A stretch of 64,000 bases of DNA from a bacterium 1xD8-48 (GTDB lineage: Bacteria; Bacillota; Clostridia; Lachnospirales; Lachnospiraceae), in assembly GCA_009917455.1 (NCBI GenBank), contig QZDS01000011.1:1-64000 (forward strand). The letters are read 5' to 3'. Of the stretch, positions 7,629-15,527 are shown piece by piece (position 1 is the stretch's first letter; each line of letters begins with the position of its first letter). Below the pieces are notes generated by a model. The model saw only the letters and a list, made by a program, of their open reading frames with translations. It was not told the origin of the DNA and made no database searches. The position numbers and the translations under genes were made by a program.

Positions 7629-7735
7629 TTATGCCATCTCCCTGAACGTGCCAGCCATTCCTCCTACACGGCTCCACTGGCACTGCATATAGAATTTCAG
7701 ATGTTCCATGCTTTGCCGATAAGCCTCACAAGCCT
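7629..7735 (-). pseudogene. 3' fragment of an unknown gene, copy 2
   Basis: Second copy of the fragment at 5973-6090, ending in a stop at 7629-7631. The frame is intact and most substitutions keep similar residues, so it was coding before or after duplication. No start is visible. Confidence 0.45.
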
Positions 7736-7752
7736 TTAATGGATTATTAAAA

Positions 7753-8143
7753 CTACACACTCTGCCAGAGCAGCATACAGTCCTGAAATTCAACCGACAC
7801 TTCCCCGGTATCTTTCAGCCATGAGAGATAAGACCGCACCGTACTTCCCACCAGCACATACTGCTCAAAATTCATGGAAAGCCCATAGCCTTTGAACACT
7901 TCCTGCAAAATTCTTTCAAAGCACATCGGTTCCCCGCAGATGGATAGAATCCTGTCTGCCACCTCATGTACCTTACCCCTGTTGTAACGGACAAGTTCCT
8001 TTATATCGGCAGAGGCTTCCGCATGAGCAGGAACAAACATAGTGGCTTCCATCCCCTCCACCATATCCAGTGTTTTCAGATATGCCTCCACATCATAAAT
8101 GAATGAAACGGCATACTTATCCAGCGTCTCCCTGGTGGAGCAG
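7753..8143 (-). pseudogene. MBL-fold metallohydrolase, truncated copy 2
   Basis: Encodes only the C-terminal part of the MBL protein (from S-R-E-T-L-D-K-Y onward), lacking the metal-binding N-terminal half. An internal ATG at 8091 opens a 112-codon frame, but nothing suggests a working product. The 5' end is fused to recombinase sequence at about 8143. Confidence 0.8.
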
Positions 8144-8338
8144 CGCCCCGCACTTCGGACAGAACAGCTTCCCGCTTAAGGAGTAGGTGTTATGGGAATC
8201 CCCATTCCGTTTCCGCTCCGGCTTTTTCTTCTGGAACTCTACGGAGCGTTCCGCAAGGGCCGCCTGTGCCTTGTCCCATAATTCCTCACTGACGACTGCC
8301 GGATGCGATGCAGATTCCTTCTGCCATTTTCCTGTCAT
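8117..8338 (-). pseudogene. Large serine recombinase, internal fragment
   Basis: About 65 codons resembling the recombinase-domain/zinc-ribbon boundary of large serine recombinases: HPAVVSEELWDKAQAALAER, then the ribbon start LFCPKCGALL. Both the catalytic N terminus and the C terminus are absent. The right part reads into the MBL remnant out of frame and stops. It is evidence that a mobile element was once inserted or excised here. 8339-8462 shows nothing further. Confidence 0.75.
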
Positions 8339-8462
8339 ACAAACGGATGAAAGAAAACAGGCAGGTACTCCACTTCGTAAAACAATGTGCTATAGATACC
8401 TGCCAGATCAGTTTTCAAAATGGATGGTAACTGACTATTTTGTATATGTCCTGTAAAAGTTC

Positions 8463-9215
8463 CTACTTCGCCCGTTCATCATACAGCCAGAACATATATC
8501 CATAATTATCATTTCTTACAAAATTTGTAAGCTGCTCCTGCGTAGCGTAAAGAACGAAATAATAATGGTCCATTGTTCCGTCATTATAATGTTCAAAATC
8601 GACTGTATAGTCTATCTCAGCGAGCCGTTTTATCTCATTTTTCACAGCTTCACTATTAGATTCAAACATATTATTGTCACTAAATACATCTACTACGGTT
8701 TTGTATAAGACCATATCCCCGTATTCTTCCATAGCTTTTTGCAAAGGAATTGAATATATACAGTGACCATTATCCGGAGCCTTATAGCAGGCTTCACCCC
8801 CATAGGAATAGTCCGAAACTACAGTCGTTATTTCTGATAATTCAGATTCCCTGTTATCCGAAACTTCCGGCAGACTTTCCGTTTCCTGTTTTTGCGCCGC
8901 CTGATCCTGCTCTGCTATTTCTATATCATTGGCTGGCTGCTCTCCCTGGGCGGTGCTATACCCATTAGGGTTTCCGTCCAAAGAGACATCTTCCATTCCT
9001 GCATCCATGTGGTCACCATTTTCAGAAGTAGAAACAAAAATATTTGGAATTGCATATGCGGCTATGACACCCAAAAATAAGCATGCCACCGCCATTCCCC
9101 ACTTAATCCATATGGGATGCTTCCTTTTAGCCTTTTCTTTCCAGGATTCTTCAATATAATCTTCTTTCACATTAGTCATGCTGTTGTACAGCTTTCTGGC
9201 TTCTTTTTCTTTCAT
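8463..9215 (-). CDS. Membrane-anchored partner of ECF sigma factor
   Basis: Protein of 250 aa with a short cytoplasmic N terminus (about 34 residues), one membrane segment (WGMAVACLFLGVIAAYAI), a Glu/Gln/Ser-rich linker and an extracytoplasmic domain. It overlaps the sigma gene by 4 bp, the usual arrangement for a sigma/anti-sigma pair. No ZAS zinc motif is visible in the N-terminal part, so the anti-sigma role is inferred from layout only. The C-terminal domain is not recognised and could be a sensor. Confidence 0.75.
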   Translation of the reverse strand: MKEKEARKLYNSMTNVKEDYIEESWKEKAKRKHPIWIKWGMAVACLFLGVIAAYAIPNIFVSTSENGDHMDAGMEDVSLDGNPNGYSTAQGEQPANDIEIAEQDQAAQKQETESLPEVSDNRESELSEITTVVSDYSYGGEACYKAPDNGHCIYSIPLQKAMEEYGDMVLYKTVVDVFSDNNMFESNSEAVKNEIKRLAEIDYTVDFEHYNDGTMDHYYFVLYATQEQLTNFVRNDNYGYMFWLYDERAK

Positions 9216-9769
9216 AGTGAATAGTCCTCCTTTTCAAGTGCGGATTTCAAACTCTGTCGCAGCCGATACATCCTCTTTGCCATATCTCTGGGCATAATTC
9301 TGTATTCCTTCGCAAGGTCTTTGACCGCTTCACCATTCCAATAGCGGCGCATGAAAAGAATCCGGTCAGCCTTTGAAAGCGAAGCAAGCCATGTATTTAA
9401 GAACTCTGTCAGTTCCTTCTCCTCAATTTCCTGTTCTACTGTTATAGGAGATGGAATGCAGTCCTCCAGCTCACTCAAAAGCTGTTCCATACCGGCATAC
9501 CGCTTTTTCCGATGATTTTTGTTCCAAAGGTTAATTGCGATATTCCGCACAACCTTGCCAAGCCATGCACCAAGTCTGGCTGGCTGTTGTGGCGGTATGG
9601 AATTCCATGCCTGCAAATATGTATCATTGACACATTCCTCTACATCTGCGGCAATCGTCAGTATGTTGAATGCAATACTCTCACAGAACGCCCCATACTT
9701 CTTTGCAGTTTCTGATATTGCATTCTCATCACGCTGGTTGTATAAGTCGATAATCTGTAAATCTTCCAT
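9212..9769 (-). CDS. ECF-type sigma factor
   Basis: Sigma-70 family protein of about 185 aa. Region 2 lies at about residues 8-75 (YLQAWNSIPPQ; LGAWLGKVVRNIAINLW) and region 4 near the C terminus (LSKADRILFMRRYWNGEAVK, then a helix-turn-helix at DLAKEYRI). The start at MEDLQIID is preferred because GAGGAGG lies six bases upstream; the first ATG almost touches it. It is co-transcribed with the membrane partner. Targets are unknown. Confidence 0.9.
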   Translation of the reverse strand: MEDLQIIDLYNQRDENAISETAKKYGAFCESIAFNILTIAADVEECVNDTYLQAWNSIPPQQPARLGAWLGKVVRNIAINLWNKNHRKKRYAGMEQLLSELEDCIPSPITVEQEIEEKELTEFLNTWLASLSKADRILFMRRYWNGEAVKDLAKEYRIMPRDMAKRMYRLRQSLKSALEKEDYSL

Positions 9770-9915
9770 CCACATCCTCCTCTTGCCGTAGTCATGAAAG
9801 CCTTCACTTATAAAGACAAGTTTTCATCAGAAATATTCCTGCGAAACATAAAAAAATTATAACTTTTTTCTTCAAATATATCCACCACGCTTTACTGAAT
9901 GTATTGCCTGAAAAT

Positions 9916-9949
9916 AAGAAAAAGAGCCATCGAACAGCCCTTTTTCTCT
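9916..9949 (-). terminator. Intrinsic terminator, leftward
   Basis: On the leftward strand AGAAAAAGGGC pairs with GCTCTTTTTCT (one G-U) over a nine-base loop, followed by TATTTTC. It is a close copy of the element at 5939-5968, including the loop, suggesting a shared mobile-element origin. It would stop transcription from the 10-13 kb operon before the sigma gene. Confidence 0.55.
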
Positions 9950-9984
9950 TTTCCATTATTTCATTCTGTTTTTACCGCTTTTCT

Positions 9985-10191
9985 CATATATTATCACGGA
10001 AACTCTGTATATTATCACGGAAATCCTTGCATTATCACGAAAACTCCCATCGGGTTTCCGTGTTTGTATAAGGGTTTTGCCTGATAGTATCGACTTTTGC
10101 GTGATAGTACAGAGGTTTCCGTGCGAGTATCCGAGTTTCCGTGATAATAACCGACTTTTGCCTACGAGTATATACTATCAGGCAAAAGAAC
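9985..10191. repeat. Iteron-like array 1
   Basis: Ten copies of an imperfect unit close to TTT(T/C)(G/C)C(G/C)TGATAGTA. Three lie in one orientation (cores beginning near 9990, 10011 and 10031), then six head-to-tail in the other orientation, starting at 10052, 10072, 10092, 10112, 10132 and 10152 with an exact 20-bp period, then one inverted copy at 10171-10190. An outlying copy is at 10307-10326. Two flavours alternate: TTTCCGTGATAATA and TTTTGCCTGATAGTA. Such phased repeats are typical of plasmid replication or partition sites. There are no spacers, so it is not a CRISPR array. Confidence 0.75.
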
Positions 10192-10382
10192 CACAGAACA
10201 ACCGTTCGTACCCTTACAAATGTAAAAATGCCCCTAAAAACACACGGAAATAATGTAACTTTGGAACCTATGTAGTGCCGAAAGTGGCGGATTTACGGGC
10301 TTTCTCGGCTTTCCGTGTCCGTATCTGCCGGAAACTAAGACACCTATGGGTACTAGGGTTATTGCTCCCAAATCCTACCGTC

Positions 10383-10420
10383 ATAAAATACACCCAAGAC
10401 CATACTTAGGTGCATTTTAT
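10383..10420. terminator. Hairpin downstream of methyltransferase
   Basis: ATAAAATACACC (10383-10394) and GGTGCATTTTAT (10409-10420) pair with one mismatch or wobble around a 14-base loop. The AT-rich outer stem could serve as a terminator for the leftward methyltransferase gene. The rest of 10192-10465 shows one stray iteron unit and no gene. Confidence 0.45.
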
Positions 10421-10465
10421 CAAATTGTGGTATGTGGGTCAATAAAACGGTATAACATTTTATTT

Positions 10466-11179
10466 TTAACACATAACTATTGAAACAAAGACTATATCAA
10501 TTTTTTTATCTATATTCACTTCTCCATTCGTTACCAAAACGCGCCCGCCGCTCGAAATAGAATCAGCTTGCAGGTTATCATATAAAATTTTAGGATACCC
10601 AAACTCATCCTTAAGCATAACATAATAAGGGTCTGTCTGCTCAGTCAAAATTTCTCCACCACGATCCACAATATGTACGGGGACATTTTTAGTTCTTGCT
10701 ATTCTGCAAGTTTCCCAAATTATCAATTCTGAATAAGAGGACTCTGGATTTTCTTTGATTTGATCAGTATTTAACCCATACTCATACATATGAGGAAGAT
10801 AATATTGAATCATCTCTTTCCCCCAATAAGTACCAACATTCCAACATATAACTATATCAAAAGAATAATTTTCAACCAGCATTTTTCTAAAAGAATCTTC
10901 CGCCACATCTCCTTCAATAAAAGTAACCTGATTATCTTTGAAACCGCTACTATTGAGCAACTCCTTAGCCTTTACAATGCAATTTGCATTTTTATCGACT
11001 GCCAGAACTTTAAATCCTTTCTCTGCCAATGCCAATGTACTATATCCTGTACCGCAGCCAATTTCCAGCACCATTTCATATCCATTTAACTTTTCACTCA
11101 TCCATGAATAATAGCTTTTTTCATAGAAATATTGTGCGCTAATATCCCACTGGACTGCATATTTTTCAGCTTCGTTCAT
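10466..11179 (-). CDS. Class I SAM-dependent methyltransferase
   Basis: Soluble protein of 237 aa with a Rossmann-type methyltransferase core. Motif I is VLEIGCGTGYS near residue 37, the acidic end of strand 2 is VLAVDKN, and motif II/III positions read FIEGDVAED and FDIVICWNVGTYWG. It has no DNA-methylase motif IV (N/D-PP-Y/W), so the target is more likely a small molecule, RNA or protein. It is the last gene of an AT-rich three-gene leftward group behind two HEPN-like genes (65-bp gap). Association with them is by position only. Confidence 0.85.
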   Translation of the reverse strand: MNEAEKYAVQWDISAQYFYEKSYYSWMSEKLNGYEMVLEIGCGTGYSTLALAEKGFKVLAVDKNANCIVKAKELLNSSGFKDNQVTFIEGDVAEDSFRKMLVENYSFDIVICWNVGTYWGKEMIQYYLPHMYEYGLNTDQIKENPESSYSELIIWETCRIARTKNVPVHIVDRGGEILTEQTDPYYVMLKDEFGYPKILYDNLQADSISSGGRVLVTNGEVNIDKKIDIVFVSIVMC

Positions 11180-11244
11180 CTTGCTTTACATTCCTTCCAT
11201 TTTTAGTACCCTATTGCCCCACTCTGCCTCCACATATGCCGTCT

Positions 11245-11940
11245 TTATTTATCCAGCACATGCATTAACTGACTTGCAAGCATAATCTGCTCCATCGCCT
11301 CCCTTTTTGTGCATGAAAGATTTTCATGAGCGGATGGATTTCTATATGCCGCAAAAGTTCCTTCAAATATAGATTGTATTCCTCTACGGTAATCCTTCCC
11401 ACTTGCTGTAGATAAATCAGCAAAATGGTACGCCCCTTTTTCCGTAAGCAATGCACCTATAATATCACCAACTTTTGTCGGCACCGTGACACCTGGCTTT
11501 AACAATTGAAAAAGTTCCCTTAATCTTGTTTCAACCTCTTTGATTGCCTTTTCTGCTGCTGAATCATAATATCCATCACAAAATAATTCTTGTGAAATTG
11601 CTACAATACGAGGATGAATCTCATACCAGATAGCTACATCAACAGGTTCTTCTACGATATGACCAATAATAATATACAACTCACCAAAGGCTGCGTTATT
11701 TACTGTAACTGTACCATATGCAGAACTTTTGAAAAGATTTGTAGAAATATTCTTTAACTCTCTTGCATAAAAAGGATACTCCTTTACAATCTCTTCTGCA
11801 ATTGTATTAATCTGATAACAAGTATTATTTGCTGAAGCTAAATCGGTTGCTACCGTTCCAACAGAAGCTAATCCCATATTTACATTATTAATCCAACTTT
11901 GCAAATTTCTAAGTTCATGCTCATATGCAATTTTCATCAT
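11245..11940 (-). CDS. TIGR02391/Ymh-like protein with HEPN-type motif
   Basis: Protein of 231 aa whose C-terminal half (HPRIVAISQELFCDGYY, then EKAIKEVETRLRELF) matches the TIGR02391 (Hypoth_Ymh) family as I know it. Near the end, R200-N-P-S-A-H205 is an R-x4-H motif like that of HEPN ribonucleases. The N-terminal 100 residues are helical and not recognised. AGGAGA precedes the first of two ATG codons. It lies 26 bp after the Apea-like HEPN gene. Members of this family are often seen beside restriction and abortive-infection genes. RNase activity is an inference. Confidence 0.72.
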   Translation of the reverse strand: MMKIAYEHELRNLQSWINNVNMGLASVGTVATDLASANNTCYQINTIAEEIVKEYPFYARELKNISTNLFKSSAYGTVTVNNAAFGELYIIIGHIVEEPVDVAIWYEIHPRIVAISQELFCDGYYDSAAEKAIKEVETRLRELFQLLKPGVTVPTKVGDIIGALLTEKGAYHFADLSTASGKDYRRGIQSIFEGTFAAYRNPSAHENLSCTKREAMEQIMLASQLMHVLDK

Positions 11941-11966
11941 TCTAGTCTCCTGTTTATCTATTACTA

Positions 11967-13451
11967 CTAAGAATTTAAAACTAACGAGTCTATATAGGCG
12001 TCTATCTCTTCAACTTTTAAATATGTTGGATTCTTTATCATAAATAACAATGTTAACCGCAGAAAATCAACTGCCATTTTCGGAATATATATTCTATTTT
12101 CGCCATTACCTATATAAATGTCCTTATCCTTTAATTCGTCTCCATGAACAATTCTCGAACGCAAATTATATATCTTTTTCATATACCCCCTTCCATTTGT
12201 TGCCAAATATTCAGGATCACCTACCTTTGAGAATACCAGAGGTATGCGACTTGCTATTGCATTTGTGATCTCTGTATGTGTACTTCCAGCTAGTAAAGAT
12301 TCTAATCCAATGCACGCATCAGTAGTCATATCATCGACTTCATCGCGCAACATACACCTATTAAATCTCATAATCGGAAATTTAAGTTTCTTTACATTAT
12401 TTTTATACGATTCATATAATGATGCTATTTCATCACATTGCGCTTCTGTTACAAAAGATACGGGAAGATTCACCCAATTCATTTTAACAAATTTCGGATT
12501 TACGAAATGGGACTTAGCTCCATATACTGCATTCAAATCTGCAATGGTTTCATATATCCAATCTTTGGGTATACAAAAAATATGCTCATAACCAATGTGA
12601 TATCCAGTAGCAACTCTAATCATTCCAAATATTTCATCAATCTTTTCTAAAGGATAGCATGTGTAATCTTGCATAATGGAATCAAAAGAATAGTCCCCAT
12701 CTTTTTTATAATTATAATTGTAAAGCACAATCATATGTGTTGCGCAAGCAGCAACCCAATCTTCTTTAGCTACTTCATATTTACATATAATTTGTCTAGC
12801 TTTTTGCAACTGCTCTGGAATTCGTATTATTTCTACATTCTCATCAATTTTTATTGCATCTTTAGCAAACGTGGCTAAACAAATCGGAATTCCAATATCA
12901 AAATACAAAGTCTCTTCTAAATAAAACAAAAGTCTTTCTGCAACATATGGCTTAATCATTTCCTCCATATCATCTGGAATGATTTCCGTTGCATTTGTAA
13001 TAAATAGATATCTTTCAACTATATCACTTACAATCCCACGAATTATGTAATCAGACAATTCTCCTTTATCCGTGAATAATCTTAACATTTCTGGTTCAGA
13101 ATTAATCCACTGCCTTATATCATTTATTTTTTCATATTTTTTAAGATCAATATATTCAGTTCTATACCCCTCAAATATTGATGGATAATACTTCTTATCT
13201 TCTGGATACGATTTCATTTCATACTTAGGAATTTTATATTTTAAAAAGGGGATTTTTTCTCTATACTCTTCATCAAAATATTTTTCATCGAAAAAGTAAG
13301 CATTATCTAATGTTGGGTATTTGTCCATGAGTAATGGACTTCTTTTCAAATCATGCGTCCCAATAAATGCATGAGCATCCTTAACAACCATGATACAGAC
13401 TTCTACTAATTCATTAAAAAGTTTTACTGCCTGTTCGTCAGCAACTGCCAT
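11967..13451 (-). CDS. Apea-like HEPN domain protein
   Basis: Protein of 494 aa, AT-rich in base use relative to the flanking chromosomal genes. The C-terminal region carries LRSRIVHGD, with R431 and H436 as an R-x4-H pair in the context typical of Apea-like HEPN domains; an acidic helix (DACIGLESLLAG) lies about 70 residues before it, as in that family. The N-terminal 350 residues are not recognised. AAAGGAG lies about ten bases before the ATG and a TATAAT lies further upstream. First gene of the three-gene group. Likely a toxin-like RNase or sensor of an anti-phage system; function is inferred. Confidence 0.72.
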   Translation of the reverse strand: MAVADEQAVKLFNELVEVCIMVVKDAHAFIGTHDLKRSPLLMDKYPTLDNAYFFDEKYFDEEYREKIPFLKYKIPKYEMKSYPEDKKYYPSIFEGYRTEYIDLKKYEKINDIRQWINSEPEMLRLFTDKGELSDYIIRGIVSDIVERYLFITNATEIIPDDMEEMIKPYVAERLLFYLEETLYFDIGIPICLATFAKDAIKIDENVEIIRIPEQLQKARQIICKYEVAKEDWVAACATHMIVLYNYNYKKDGDYSFDSIMQDYTCYPLEKIDEIFGMIRVATGYHIGYEHIFCIPKDWIYETIADLNAVYGAKSHFVNPKFVKMNWVNLPVSFVTEAQCDEIASLYESYKNNVKKLKFPIMRFNRCMLRDEVDDMTTDACIGLESLLAGSTHTEITNAIASRIPLVFSKVGDPEYLATNGRGYMKKIYNLRSRIVHGDELKDKDIYIGNGENRIYIPKMAVDFLRLTLLFMIKNPTYLKVEEIDAYIDSLVLNS

Positions 13452-13579
13452 TCAATCAATCACTCCTTTGCATAAAAATTTCTAAAATATATTATATCAT
13501 CAGACATCTGCTTACACCACAAAAATAATAGTATAACTGTCACTTTTACAATTTACCTTCGTATAATTCCAAAAGCATT

Positions 13580-13932
13580 TTTATACAAACAGGCAAAACT
13601 CCTAACTATCACGAAAACTCCATGCAGTTTCCGTGCTTGTATCATATCCCCTATATTTCAACAGCATTTTCCGTCAAGCTAATACGCCTTTCATCCAAAA
13701 CCGACAATACCCTACACCCTTTTACCTTTCCGTTTTATACTATCACGGAAACCCCGGACTTTTGCGTGAAAGTATACTTTTGCCTGATAGTACGATTTTT
13801 TCCCCAATCGCCATCCTATCAGCGGCATCGAGAAACACAAAAATTGGGGTCCACCACCCGCCGTGATGAACCCCACCAAGCCTAAAAAACCTTGATTTTA
13901 AGCCATTCTTCAATACTTTTGCCTGTTAGTAC
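13580..13932. repeat. Iteron-like cluster 2
   Basis: Seven more copies of the unit found at 9985-10191. Three are at 13581-13643 (two in one orientation, one in the other), one inverted at 13738-13753, two head-to-tail at 13757-13776 and 13776-13792, and one at 13914-13931. Spacing inside subgroups is again about 20 bp. Clusters 1 and 2 bracket the three-gene operon. No gene was recognised in 13452-14211, apart from a possible remnant reading leftward at 14095-14208 that begins M-N-F-E-I-I-N-Q-E. Confidence 0.7.
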
Positions 13933-14211
13933 CAAAAATCCTATGGCATCATTTCTGAATAGCCGCCTGTGCCGCAATTAGACTTAGTGGACTTTTACCC
14001 CGAGGTAGGCGATTTACTTCTTTTACCCCAACCTATGAGAAATTTATTCAGCCCAAGTCTCAATTCAGCCAATCGGCAAATTGCGCTTTTATAAGGCATA
14101 CCATACTTTGCATTTGCCATCTGATGGCTCTGTCAACCTACTGTCTTTCGCATAGTCCGCAATATCTCTTTCCATTGCCTCCTGATTTATTATCTCAAAA
14201 TTCATTTTTTT

Positions 14212-14562
14212 CTATTCATCATTCTTCTTTAAGATTCTTGCTATTTCTGTATTCAATTCCGGAAGATCATGCTGTATAGTTTCCCATGCTGACTGACAGT
14301 CCAGATTTGAATACTGATGTGCAAAAATATCCCTGATTCCACACCATTCTTTCCACGGAACAACTTTTTCCTGCATTCTCAATTCCTCTGATATTACTTT
14401 GCATAACTCCCCTATCTGCAAAATACACATACAGCAGGCATTTTGAAAAACCGAATTGCTCAAAAAATTATTGTAATCGTTATCAAACATATCACATGCT
14501 TCATCTAACTGACTACAATAGTCCAAAATTTTTTTGAGGATAATTATATCTTTATTCTTCAT
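14212..14562 (-). CDS. hepT: HepT-like HEPN ribonuclease toxin
   Basis: Protein of 116 aa in the DUF86/HepT family. The active motif R-x4-H-x-Y is present at R77, H82 and Y84 (RDIFAHQY). All-helical length and layout fit. It overlaps the antitoxin gene by 11 bp, with antitoxin first. HepT cleaves RNA until AMPylated at the Tyr of this motif by MntA in characterised systems. Function here is by family. Confidence 0.9.
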   Translation of the reverse strand: MKNKDIIILKKILDYCSQLDEACDMFDNDYNNFLSNSVFQNACCMCILQIGELCKVISEELRMQEKVVPWKEWCGIRDIFAHQYSNLDCQSAWETIQHDLPELNTEIARILKKNDE

Positions 14563-14842
14563 ACAATAATATCTCCGTTCCGTCTATTTCTTTCCTGAAA
14601 TCATCCTCAATGCCTGCAGTGGTAACCAAATCAACTGAAAGGTTCAATGCCTCCTGAACCATCTGGCGCATCCCGGAAAGTTTAAGCAACGACATAGACT
14701 TTCCTTTTTCCACAAGTAAATCTACATCGCTTTTCTCATTTGCCGTACCTTTTGCATATGAGCCAAACAGATATAATCTCTTTACCCCATAGGCATGTGC
14801 GATAGGAACAACAATTTTCTGAATTTCACTAATATCTGGCAT
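14552..14842 (-). CDS. mntA: MntA-like minimal nucleotidyltransferase antitoxin
   Basis: Protein of 96 aa with the pol-beta nucleotidyltransferase signature: GSYAKG at 27-32, then D39-V-D41. In known MntA/HepT pairs it inactivates HepT by adding AMP. Order and overlap with the HepT gene match. The region immediately upstream contains a structured-RNA candidate ending in a terminator-like hairpin, so expression could be attenuated. Confidence 0.9.
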   Translation of the reverse strand: MPDISEIQKIVVPIAHAYGVKRLYLFGSYAKGTANEKSDVDLLVEKGKSMSLLKLSGMRQMVQEALNLSVDLVTTAGIEDDFRKEIDGTEILLYEE

Positions 14843-14885
14843 GCCAAATCACCTCCATGACTTAGTGTTGAAGTAATATAAAAAT

Positions 14886-14975
14886 AACGGGGAAATTCCC
14901 CGCCGTTCGATGAACCAGGGTCTTTCGACCAACCCAACCAGTGTTGCGCTACCAGCTTATTTATATTTTAATATT
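14886..14975 (-). ncRNA. Structured small RNA or tRNA-like leader with terminator
   Basis: Read leftward: AGCTGGTAGCGC resembles a tRNA D-arm; GGTC-GAAA-GACC forms a tetraloop hairpin; GTTC-ATC-GAAC resembles a shrunken T-arm; then CGGGGAA-A-TTCCCCG (14888-14902 on the plus strand) followed by TTATTTTTAT forms a clear terminator. The 5' half of a D-stem and a full acceptor stem are missing, so it is not a working tRNA. It lies 44 bases before the antitoxin gene. It could be a degraded tRNA, an attachment-site scar or a regulatory leader. 14976-15338 holds no recognised gene. Confidence 0.35.
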
Positions 14976-15338
14976 AATGAAAATATATCCTATTGTCAAT
15001 CTTGTTTAGAAAAACATGCAAGGCTCTCCTTTCGTTCCCTCACTCGTAGTAAAACCGTAGTCTACCACTTTCTCCAATGTCGCACTTTGCCCCGTTCTGC
15101 CCCACAACTGCCACTGATTCCCGGCTATCCAACCTGCTGCCGTGGCACACGAAAAGTATCTTAATCATAATAAAAATTCCTCCTAAAAAGCCGTACTATT
15201 CTCTAATTTTTCAGTTATAAATTTTACCATTTTTCGTTATTTTATCGCAAAATAAATAAAATGCAGCACAACATGGTAATCCCGGGACATGAATCGTAGT
15301 CGAAACATAGTTAGAGCGAAAGTGTTTTACTACTGCGA

Positions 15339-15527
15339 TTATTCTATCACAAATCTATAAAGCAAAACAGTATGTACCTGAATTGCTTTTATTGAAACTA
15401 TATCATCTTCCCCTTCCGACATCGCAAACTCTGCTTTATAGCCAGGACTCTCCTTGCCATAAATATAAACTCCCAAAGAATCCGCACTCAACTCTGGTTT
15501 ATCAACTGTATTTTCCCTTTTAAACAA
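15339..15527 (-). CDS. Small open frame after the ATPase gene
   Basis: A 62-codon frame opening with TTG directly after the ATPase stop codon (TGA-TTG). No separate ribosome site is visible. The product contains S-L-G-V-Y-I-Y-G-K-E-S-P-G-Y and ends L-L-Y-R-F-V-I-E. It is not recognised. It may be a real small gene translated by coupling, or a 3' remnant. Confidence 0.3.
   Translation of the reverse strand: MFKRENTVDKPELSADSLGVYIYGKESPGYKAEFAMSEGEDDIVSIKAIQVHTVLLYRFVIE

Larger units (their letters stand above)
7629..8143. repeat. Direct repeat A, copy 2
   Basis: Same-orientation copy of 5973-6475. Homology to the MBL gene stops abruptly at about 8143, within CAGGGA, where serine-recombinase sequence begins. 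Confidence 0.75.

Noticed and set aside
9985-10191. CRISPR-like repeat array
   Set aside because: Units are adjacent with no unique spacers, vary in sequence and switch orientation; no cas genes are present.
14886-14975. Functional tRNA gene
   Set aside because: It has D-arm-like and T-arm-like pieces, but no acceptor stem, no complete D-stem and no proper anticodon arm.
14910-15164. 84-codon rightward open frame
   Set aside because: It starts inside the structured-RNA/terminator region, has no ribosome site and a low-complexity, non-protein-like translation.
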